Shown: one piece after another, positions 57,640-64,000 of the stretch
How positions within the stretch are numbered: the stretch's first letter is position 1
Layout of the letters: each line of letters begins with the position of its first letter
Source: Cytobacillus gottheilii
GTDB lineage: Bacteria > Bacillota > Bacilli > Bacillales > Cytobacillaceae
Assembly (NCBI RefSeq): GCF_900166665.1
Contig: NZ_LT800494.1
Span: forward strand, 2,392,232 to 2,456,231
Length of the DNA: 64,000 nucleotides
Direction: 5' to 3'
Notes under the pieces: model-generated
Seen by the model: only the letters and a program-made list of their open reading frames with translations
Databases searched by the model: none
Told to the model about the DNA's origin: nothing
Made by a program: the position numbers and the translations under genes

Positions 57640-58991
57640 GCAGATTCCTCCTTTCTTGTAAATAAACAAAGCTGAGTGGGAGATCCTAAAGTTTCGTGCG
57701 TTTCCCCAATGCCCTCAAAGGTGAGTGAATATGGGTAATCCTGGCTTCTTTCAGCACACCACTGTTGAAATTGCTTCCGATCTAACTCAAAGCGATGATC
57801 CGTATGGCGGAAGGAATCTCCTAATTCGTAAACTTGGTTATATTCTGCATTAGGTGTTGTGATGATTAAGCTCTTTGGCTTATATTCTGAAAAGATCGTA
57901 TCGATTATTTTCGGCAAACGTTCATAATCGATATGCTCAATAACTTCACATAGTATCATGACATCTTTCCCCGCCAGTCTTTCATCATAGTAAAACAAAG
58001 AGCTCCAAATTCGTTCTGGCATAAGGAAACTTTCTTTCTTAGCAACTTTCTCAAAGCGCTCCAATGCTTTTTTTGTGGCGATTTGGGAAGGTTCCGCCGC
58101 TAGAATTTCTTTCACACCTCTAATGAAACCTAAGCGAACCGATAATTTCCCTTCCCCGCTTCCAAAATCAACAATGGTTTCTTTTTTCGCAAGTTTTTCA
58201 ATGGTTTCAATAATTTTTTCATAGCGCATGTCATTTAATCGCTTTTTAGGCGGTTCTTCCGCTTTAAATTTTTCTTTTGCAGGCTGATCAATTAGCTTGT
58301 ACACTTCCTCAAAACGCAGTGACTGCTTTAAGATCATCTCTTTTAATGGATGATCATCTAGCCAGCCCTCTCCATAGCGCTCCAGCTTCTCAATCTCTTT
58401 TTCATCAATATAATAGTGCTTATAATCATCGATTACAGGAATGAGCACAAACAGCTGTCTTAAAACCTTCTGCAAAGTTGTTTTTCCAGTTAAAGTGACA
58501 AAACGCGCTGTGCTGCGTGACTTGAGCTCAAACTGATAATTCGTCTCTCCTTCTTCTAATAAAACTTCATAGTTTAGAGGAGAGAATAACTCGTTCAGCT
58601 TTTCATCTGATAAGCTGGAGGAAATTGGTCCAAAATCAACTTGAAAATCGAACGGTTCATCTACCCACTTTTTATATTCATCAGCAGGCTGGCCGTTTAA
58701 AGCCGTTCCAAGTGCAGACCGAATAAACGAACAAAAAATACTGCTGACGGCAAATTCGCGGTCATTAATATAATGAGTAATATCGTATGTACTAGATGAA
58801 TTTTTCGTCAGCTCAATCGGATCAGGTGTCACAAAAATGGTGACCTCTGTCTCTTCTTCTGAAAACTTGCTGTAAAAAAGGCGAACAGAATGCCCCTTTT
58901 GTTTTCGTTCATATATATTATTCGGATTTTTAGCCAGTAAATAAGACATCACACTGGCATTTTGTCCTTTTGCGTTGAGGGTTAATTGCAT
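57636..58991 (-). CDS. hen1: 3'-terminal RNA ribose 2'-O-methyltransferase Hen1
   Basis: A 451-residue protein. The N-terminal half (about 1-240) is the Pnkp-activating Hen1-N domain; the C-terminal methyltransferase has the SAM motif VDFGSGEGKLSVRLG and the metal motif EVIEHIDYERL with FRHTDHRFELDRKQF, matching bacterial Hen1. It methylates the 2'-OH at the broken end before sealing, which protects the repaired site from a second cut. Start at the ATG at 58991 (AAAGGAAG 8 bases upstream) rather than the GTG at 59000. Operon with pnkp, which overlaps it by 4 bases. Confidence 0.95.
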   Translation of the reverse strand: MQLTLNAKGQNASVMSYLLAKNPNNIYERKQKGHSVRLFYSKFSEEETEVTIFVTPDPIELTKNSSSTYDITHYINDREFAVSSIFCSFIRSALGTALNGQPADEYKKWVDEPFDFQVDFGPISSSLSDEKLNELFSPLNYEVLLEEGETNYQFELKSRSTARFVTLTGKTTLQKVLRQLFVLIPVIDDYKHYYIDEKEIEKLERYGEGWLDDHPLKEMILKQSLRFEEVYKLIDQPAKEKFKAEEPPKKRLNDMRYEKIIETIEKLAKKETIVDFGSGEGKLSVRLGFIRGVKEILAAEPSQIATKKALERFEKVAKKESFLMPERIWSSLFYYDERLAGKDVMILCEVIEHIDYERLPKIIDTIFSEYKPKSLIITTPNAEYNQVYELGDSFRHTDHRFELDRKQFQQWCAERSQDYPYSLTFEGIGETHETLGSPTQLCLFTRKEESA

Positions 58992-59044
58992 TGGTTTCAC
59001 TTCCTTTAGTATAAAATGATCTATTAAGAAATTTGTCTAGCTTC

Positions 59045-59412
59045 AGGGTTTCAGAACTCGAGTTCATAAGCCAATCCAGTCAAAAGGTTAAAGAACGCCC
59101 TTCCGCCTGGCTCGTCTTAAGCTTGTCGGGGCTGAGCAAGGCGCTTCCGCTTTTCCTGGTGTCTAGCTGCAGCGCCTAGCCCCTCGAGGTCTTAAGCCAA
59201 TCTGTCCAGAAGGTTAAAGAACAACCTTCCAGCCAGCTTGTCTCTTAAGCTTGTCGGGGCTGAGCAAGGCGCTTCCGCTTTTCTTGGTGTCTAGCTGCAG
59301 CGCCTAGCCCCTCGAGGTCTTAAGCCAATCTGTCCAGAAGGTTAAAGAACAACCTTCCAGCCAGCTCGTCTTAAGCTTGTCGGGGCTGAGCAAGGCGCTT
59401 CCGCTTTTCTAT
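59045..59412. repeat. Tandem repeat, three units of 128 bp
   Basis: Units repeat with a 128-base period (GTCTTAAGCCAATC at 59189 and 59317, and a diverged copy at about 59061). Each carries GCGCCTAGCCCCTCGAG and the nearly inverse CGGGGCTGAGCAAGGCGC, so each folds as a hairpin with TTAAGC at the top. Sequences of this kind (TAGCTGCAGCGCCTAGCC) are widespread intergenic repeats of Bacillus. It lies 60-480 bases upstream of the divergent hen1 and ABC-F genes. Confidence 0.9.
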
Positions 59413-59525
59413 AGACCACATTATTTTCCATTTAGTATAATTCATTTACAAGTAAAGGGTCTAGTTTTTATCGCTTTTTTTTAGTATGATGTAGAGATGA
59501 TGACAAATAAAGTGGGGAACAAAAA

Positions 59526-61079
59526 ATGAGTTTATTAACAGTAGAAAATTTGAGTCACACATTTGGTGACCGTACATTATTTAAAGATGTTTCATTTCGT
59601 TTATTAGCAGAGGATCATGTCGGACTTGTCGGCGCGAATGGCGTTGGAAAATCGACATTGATGAATATCATTACGAAACAGCTGATCCATGATTCCGGGA
59701 AGGTTGAGTGGACGCCAACTGTTCATTATGGCTATTTAGATCAGCACACAGCACTTACAGCAGGAAAGACCATTCGTGATGTATTAAATGAAGCGTTTCT
59801 TCCTTTGTTTGAAAAAGAAAAAGAGTTAAATGAAATCACAGCTAAAATGGGAGATGCCACTCCTGAAGAACTGGAAGAGCTGCTGGAGCAAATGGGCGAA
59901 ATTCAGGATCATTTAGATGCAGGCGGCTTTTATACGTTAGATTTAAAAGTCGAAGATGCAGCAAGAGGACTTGGCCTTGATGCGATCGGGATTGACCGTG
60001 ATGTGGCAGCACTGAGCGGAGGGCAGCGTACGAAAGTTCTGCTAGCGAAACTATTGTTAGAACAACCTAAGGTTTTACTGCTGGATGAGCCAACCAACTA
60101 TTTGGATGTTGAGCACATTAAGTGGCTTACAAACTATTTAAAAGAGTATCCGCATGCTTTTTTGCTGATTTCGCATGATACAGAGTTCATGAACGCTGTA
60201 TCGAACACGATCTTCCATTTAGAATTTTCAAAGCTGAGCCGTTATACAGCGAGCTACGATAAATTCCTGGAGCTTGCTGAGATTAATAAAAATCAGCATA
60301 TCAACGCCTATGAAAAACAGCAGGAATTTATTAAGAAACAAGAAGATTTCATTTCGAAAAATAAGGCGCGTTACTCTACAACCGGCCGTGCGAAAAGCCG
60401 TCAAAAGCAGCTGGATCGAATGGAGCGTATTGACAGACCGGAAACGGCTGCAAAACCTACTTTTGAATTTAAAGAATCTCGCGGAAGCAGCCGCTATGTG
60501 TTTGAAGGGGAAGATTTTGAAATCGGCTATACACACGCACTTCTGCCGAAAATGACTATGACCATTGAACGCGGTGAAAAAATTGCCATCGTTGGCTGCA
60601 ACGGTGTCGGTAAATCAACACTATTAAAAACGATGCTTGGAAAAATTAAACCGATCAGCGGAAAAATCCATCACGGTGACTTCCTCTTCCCTTCTTATTT
60701 TGAACAGGAAGTAAAGGCAGATAACATTACACCAATCGATGACGTGTGGAATGAGTTCCCTGGTATGGATCAGCATCAGGTGCGTGCTGCCCTTGCCCGC
60801 TGCGGATTGAAAAATGAACACATCTCCCGTCCGCTTAATCAATTAAGTGGTGGCGAGCAAGCGAAAGTACGCTTATGTAAACTAATGATGCACGAAAGCA
60901 ACTGGCTTCTGTTTGATGAGCCAACCAACCACCTTGATGTGACTGCTAAAGCTGAATTACAGCGTGCGCTGAAAGCATACAAAGGCACTGTTGTTCTTGT
61001 CTGCCACGAACCTGATTTTTATGAAGGCTGGATTACCAAGACTTGGGATGTTGAAGAATGGTCTAATCAGTTGAATTAA
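59526..61079 (+). CDS. ABC-F family ATPase
   Basis: A 517-residue protein with two ABC domains and no membrane segment. Walker A motifs are GANGVGKST and GCNGVGKST; signatures are LSGGQRTKVLLAKLLL and LSGGEQAKVRLCKLMM; Walker B LLLDEPTNYLD and LLFDEPTNHLD. The linker between them (INKNQHINAYEKQQEFIKKQEDFISKNKARYSTTGRAKSRQKQLDR) is the P-site tRNA-interaction motif region, given here by its ends. ABC-F proteins act on the ribosome and either help stalled translation or protect from antibiotics; which applies here cannot be told. GTGGGG precedes the ATG. Confidence 0.92.
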   Translation: MSLLTVENLSHTFGDRTLFKDVSFRLLAEDHVGLVGANGVGKSTLMNIITKQLIHDSGKVEWTPTVHYGYLDQHTALTAGKTIRDVLNEAFLPLFEKEKELNEITAKMGDATPEELEELLEQMGEIQDHLDAGGFYTLDLKVEDAARGLGLDAIGIDRDVAALSGGQRTKVLLAKLLLEQPKVLLLDEPTNYLDVEHIKWLTNYLKEYPHAFLLISHDTEFMNAVSNTIFHLEFSKLSRYTASYDKFLELAEINKNQHINAYEKQQEFIKKQEDFISKNKARYSTTGRAKSRQKQLDRMERIDRPETAAKPTFEFKESRGSSRYVFEGEDFEIGYTHALLPKMTMTIERGEKIAIVGCNGVGKSTLLKTMLGKIKPISGKIHHGDFLFPSYFEQEVKADNITPIDDVWNEFPGMDQHQVRAALARCGLKNEHISRPLNQLSGGEQAKVRLCKLMMHESNWLLFDEPTNHLDVTAKAELQRALKAYKGTVVLVCHEPDFYEGWITKTWDVEEWSNQLN

Positions 61080-61083
61080 ATTG

Positions 61084-61117
61084 AAAAATCCTCCGCTGAG
61101 CCGGAGGGTTTTTTTGT
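61084..61117 (+). terminator. Terminator of the ABC-F gene
   Basis: AATCCTCCG and CGGAGGGTT pair around CTGAGC and are followed by seven T residues. Confidence 0.85.
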
Positions 61118-61124
61118 GATTGTA

Positions 61125-61592
61125 GGTGCACTTAGCAGGAGGGTTAGTTCCCTTCAGATCGCTTTTGAGTTGTGACGGGCACTTAGCGGGGGTGGTAGTT
61201 CCCTTCAGACCGGATTTTGAGTTGTGACGGGCACTTAGGAGGGGTGGAAGTTCCCTTCAGACCGAATTTTGGGTTGTGACGGGCACTTAGCGGGGGTGGA
61301 AGTTCCCTTCAGACCGGATTTTGGGTTGTGACGGGCACTTAGGAGGGGTGCTAGTTCCCTTCAGACCGGACTTTGGGTTGTGAGGGGCACTTAGCGGGGG
61401 TGGTAGTTCCCTTCAGACCGGATTTTGAGTTGTGACGGGCACTTAGCAGGGGTGTTAGTTCCCTTCAGACCGGATTTTGAGTTGTGACGGGCACTTAGCG
61501 GGTGTGGAAGTTCTCTTCAGATTGGATTTTGGGTTGTGAAGGGCACTTAGTAGGTGTGGAATTTCCCTTTAGCCCGGTTTTTGCGTCCAGTG
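61125..61592. repeat. 52-bp tandem repeat, about nine units
   Basis: GGGCACTTAG recurs at 61177, 61229, 61281, 61333, 61385, 61437, 61489 and 61541, each exactly 52 bases apart, plus a first diverged copy at about 61126. Units differ at a few positions (GCGGGGGTGG or GGAGGGGTGG; GACCGGATTTTGAG or GGG). Each contains AGTTCCC and, 27 bases on, GGGCACT, a near-inverse pair. As 52 is not a multiple of 3 and stops occur in all frames, it is not coding. Confidence 0.95.
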
Positions 61593-61594
61593 TT

Positions 61595-61795
61595 GGATTC
61601 GTTGGATTCCAGAAATCGCGAAAAAAGCACAAACACCCCTCGATTACCCAGTATTTGGATTTTAGAGTCGCAAAAAGACCCAAAACCCCCTCCATTACCC
61701 AGTATTTGGGTTCTGAAGTCGCGAAAAGACCACAAACACCCCTCCATTACCCAGTATATAAGTTCCAGTATCGCAAAAAAATCGGATCTCCCCCT
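61595..61795. repeat. Second tandem repeat, about 52 bp, 3 to 4 units
   Basis: ATTACCC recurs at 61643, 61694 and 61746 (spacing 51 and 52). The unit includes CAGTATTTGG, AGTCGC, AAAGACC and ACACCCCTCCATTACC. It abuts the first array and has the same period but a different sequence, apart from a shared GGATTTT and an AAC/CACCCC stretch. Confidence 0.85.
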
Positions 61796-61808
61796 AACAC
61801 CCGATCCC

Positions 61809-61994
61809 TCAATACGGATAATCAATATGTACCCCATAAATCGTGCCCGGTTCATTGTTTGGCTCTTCTAGTGATTGCAGATACAATTCGAATTCCTCCT
61901 GCAGTTTTTTTGGAGCTCCTTGCTTCATATGCCAGTTGCCCGGTTCGTCAACAAAATAGGAACTATTCATAAAATCTGGTCGTTTTTCTGTCAT
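61809..61994 (-). CDS. Hypothetical protein, 61 aa
   Basis: A small acidic soluble protein (MTEKRPDFMNSSYFVDEPGNWHM then APKKLQEEFELYLQSLEE...). GGAGGAT precedes the ATG at 61994; 19 codons upstream in frame have no site. It lies 62 bases downstream of a dehydrogenase gene and is probably the last gene of that operon. The 3' end lies against the repeat array. Family not recognised. Confidence 0.6.
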   Translation of the reverse strand: MTEKRPDFMNSSYFVDEPGNWHMKQGAPKKLQEEFELYLQSLEEPNNEPGTIYGVHIDYPY

Positions 61995-62056
61995 AATAAA
62001 AATCCTCCAATCGGTATCACTAATCATAGTGTTTTCCAATAAGGAGGACATTCATG

Positions 62057-62794
62057 CTATTCTTCGTATATCATTTTTCGCGTCATGCCGCCATCGACAA
62101 CTAAGTTAATGCCTGTAACAAAGTCATTTTCCGAGGAAGATAAATAGAAACAGGCTCTTGCGATATCATCGGGTTTGCCGACTCTTTTAGATGGATGCTG
62201 CAAATGATCTATTTCCCGGAGCTCTTCATAATTCCCTGTTTCGATCCATCCTGGAGAGATGGCATTGACAGTGATTCGGTCTTTTGAAAGAGATACCGAT
62301 AGTGCATGTGTCAGTGCAACGATTCCGCCTTTTGAAGCTGCATATGCCTCTGAATTTGGTTCAGACATCGTTGCTCTTGTCGAGGCAAGATTAATGATAG
62401 AGCCGCCGTTCTCATTTTTCCTCATATATTTTGCTGCTTCTCTAGATCCTAGGAAAACGCTTCTCAAATTGGTCCCGATGATGTCATCCCATTCATCAGC
62501 ACTCAAATCATACGGTGATTTCCATCTTGAAACACCTGCATTATTGATAAGAATATCAATTCCGCCAAACACTTCGTCAGCTGTTTTCATAAGCTTGATT
62601 ATCTCATCTTCTTTCCTTACATCGGTTTTTACAAAATGAATGCTGCCGTTAACCGTATCCGTTAACTTTCTTCCTGATTCTTCATCAAGATCGGCGGCAA
62701 TGACATTGGCTCCTTTTTGGCAATAAGCTTTAGCCAGTGTGTGGCCAATTCCATTGGCTGCACCAGTAATGACGACTGTTTTGTTGCGAAACAT
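62057..62794 (-). CDS. Short-chain dehydrogenase/reductase
   Basis: A 245-residue classical SDR. Motifs: VITGAANGIGHTLAKAY (NAD(P) loop), INNAGVSRWKSP, the catalytic Ser in NLASTRATMSEPNSEAYAASKGG with Tyr-x-x-x-Lys, and AISPGWIETGN. Acidic Asp at AADLD suggests NAD preference. GGGAGGG precedes the ATG. It follows the membrane protein gene by 13 bases. Substrate unknown. Confidence 0.92.
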   Translation of the reverse strand: MFRNKTVVITGAANGIGHTLAKAYCQKGANVIAADLDEESGRKLTDTVNGSIHFVKTDVRKEDEIIKLMKTADEVFGGIDILINNAGVSRWKSPYDLSADEWDDIIGTNLRSVFLGSREAAKYMRKNENGGSIINLASTRATMSEPNSEAYAASKGGIVALTHALSVSLSKDRITVNAISPGWIETGNYEELREIDHLQHPSKRVGKPDDIARACFYLSSSENDFVTGINLVVDGGMTRKMIYEE

Positions 62795-62807
62795 ATTTAA
62801 ATCCCTC

Positions 62808-64000
62808 CTAATCCCACTCTTTTAATTTCCGAATTAACTTGTTTTTAAACGCAATCAAAATGGACTCTTTTCCTTTTGACTTCTGCTGTTTTTGCCATTC
62901 ATGATAGCTGGCAACACTGATCAAAGCTGTTCCGGCGAGCAGCAAGTACGCCCACCATGGCATATTTCCCCAGTAGGGTCGTGTCTGAAGAAGTACGTTA
63001 AGCAGTAGAACGCCAGATCCGATAAAGAAGTAAGCTTTCATTTTAAAATAAAAGCCGGCCAGAATGGAAATCAATGAAAGTGACCCAAGAATAATGGCAT
63101 CCATGACGGTTGAGCTTTGCAATCCATCTTCTATAAGCAAAAATGAAACAGCAATCAGTATAAACCATTGCAGTTTGTTTGTATGAGATTGGTATCTTCC
63201 CTTTAAGGTCCATTTGCCGAGAATGACGAGCAGAACGAACGGAAGTACTTGAACCTCTCTCAAAAATACAGCTGGGATCTGAATGAATCCTATGAAAGAA
63301 TAATACGGCTGCAGCAGCCATACTAGCGCCATGACAGCAGGAATCCACTTCTGTTCACTGGCAAATCGGCTGCGAAGAAACACAAATAATAAACTGATCA
63401 GCAACCCTGGTGCCAATTGGGAAAGCAGTGTCTGATCCTGGAAGAAATACAAACTAACTACAAACAGGAATGCAAGGATCAGAAATGGATCTCCGTATGA
63501 AAAAACAGCGGCTTTTTGTTTATATTTTTTATACACTCCCATGCCGATTAAGGCAAGCACAACAGCAAACAATGCAAGGATTCCCTGTTTTAAAACGGAG
63601 CCCGCCACATGCAGCATGAGAAACTGCAGGGTTCCTGCCAATAAGAAAACAAGCGGAATGCTGGCTACGTAATAAAAGCGACTTTTAAACAAATAAAAAA
63701 TGAAAGCCGCTATATATAAAAGCAGTGCAGCATAGTGCATGATGCCAAAAGGATATACGAAAAGAAGCACAAGTATCCCAAACGAAGACCACGGGATTAA
63801 AAACCAGTTAATATGTTTTTGATTTGATACTCTTCCAAATTTCCATAGACAATAAACAGCTATACTGATGACCAATGGTGCAAACTCTTGAAGCTGCCCA
63901 TTATGGTATAAGTCCAAACCAAGAAGCAAGACAGCATATGAACTTAAAAAACAGCTATATAAATATACTTTTATCTTCCAGCCTGTTTTTGTTAGGTTGC
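62808..64000 (-). CDS. Polytopic membrane protein (cut by window end)
   Basis: At least 397 residues, open to the end of the window, with about 11-12 hydrophobic helices and short charged turns (for example YKKYKQK, EWQKQQKSKGKES). The last part, LLLNVLLQTRPYWGNMPWWAYLLLAGTALISVASYHEW, is typical of large SCO7613-like or DUF-type membrane proteins. The N-terminus lies outside the window; a start at 63929 is possible but has no ribosome site, so the gene is treated as incomplete. Function unknown. Confidence 0.7.
   Translation of the reverse strand, partial: NLTKTGWKIKVYLYSCFLSSYAVLLLGLDLYHNGQLQEFAPLVISIAVYCLWKFGRVSNQKHINWFLIPWSSFGILVLLFVYPFGIMHYAALLLYIAAFIFYLFKSRFYYVASIPLVFLLAGTLQFLMLHVAGSVLKQGILALFAVVLALIGMGVYKKYKQKAAVFSYGDPFLILAFLFVVSLYFFQDQTLLSQLAPGLLISLLFVFLRSRFASEQKWIPAVMALVWLLQPYYSFIGFIQIPAVFLREVQVLPFVLLVILGKWTLKGRYQSHTNKLQWFILIAVSFLLIEDGLQSSTVMDAIILGSLSLISILAGFYFKMKAYFFIGSGVLLLNVLLQTRPYWGNMPWWAYLLLAGTALISVASYHEWQKQQKSKGKESILIAFKNKLIRKLKEWD

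Noticed and set aside
61125..61592. CRISPR array
   Set aside because: The units are directly joined with no unique spacers, and there are no cas genes.
61502..61972. 156-codon open frame (and overlapping frames on both strands) across the tandem arrays
   Set aside because: The frames arise from the repeat sequence itself, lack ribosome sites and overlap each other and the small gene at 61809.

Overview
The window is chromosomal DNA from an endospore-forming member of the Bacillaceae (low-GC Firmicutes). The evidence is strong AGGAGG-type ribosome binding sites, a set of spore genes (sspN, sspO, sspP, tlp, a CotM-like protein) and a gene order that follows the Bacillus subtilis alsT-parC-parE-yneT-plsY-yneR-yneQ-yneP-tlp-sspN-yneN-citB-sspO-sspP block, from memory of that genome. 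I cannot name the genus or species. No rRNA, tRNA, prophage, transposase or CRISPR array is visible.

Layout. 1-2 kb: end of a D-glucarate catabolic locus (gudD, glycerate kinase). 2-5.3 kb: BenE-type transporter and small proteins, including a probably frameshifted zinc-ribbon gene. 5.7-9.2 kb, minus strand: ilvD, a 46-residue protein, a staygreen-family protein and a secreted protein. 9.6-20.3 kb, minus strand: alsT, parC, parE, yneT, a GH18 glycosidase, a PLD-family protein and a DUF3243 protein. 20.8-24.8 kb: plsY, a histidine kinase, a HesB-like selenoprotein (minus) and a CapA-type protein. 24.8-28.5 kb: brnQ and a divergent GntR regulator, then yneR, yneQ and yneP. 28.5-37 kb: a tandem-AAA protein, tlp, sspN, an FbpB-like protein, yneN, citB, sspO and sspP. 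37-43.9 kb: selA, a CotM-like protein, a SelW/Rdx-type selenoprotein, a DUF3231 protein, a chemoreceptor and selD. 43.9-51 kb: tdh-kbl (threonine breakdown), arcA with an arginine-regulator box, and a GntR-ChbG pair. 51-55 kb: a serine hydrolase, then katA with a PerR box, a PerR-type regulator and a zinc-ribbon microprotein. 55-59 kb: the Hen1-Pnkp RNA-repair operon. 59.5-64 kb: an ABC-F ATPase, long tandem repeats, a short-chain dehydrogenase operon and a membrane protein cut by the window end.

The strongest theme is selenium. selA (selenocysteine synthase) and selD (selenophosphate synthetase) lie in the window, and three genes contain an in-frame TGA that must be read as selenocysteine to give a sensible protein: selD itself, a SelW/Rdx-like protein with a CxxU motif, and a HesB-like protein with a G-U-G-G motif. 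Ordinary gene calling truncates, splits or misses all three. selB and the selenocysteine tRNA gene were not found here and should be elsewhere.

The second theme is repeats. One family has inverted ends (GAGGCTGGGACA...TGTCCCAGCCTC) and an internal hairpin (ACCGAATGATTAG...CTAATCATTCGGT). It sits at the 3' ends of alsT, parC, plsY, yneR/yneQ, tdh and chbG, apparently serving as a terminator. In one place its end encodes the C-terminus of YneQ. Other repeats are a 193-bp duplication (32.0-32.5 kb), a triplicated 128-bp unit upstream of hen1, and a 52-bp unit repeated about nine times at 61.1-61.6 kb.
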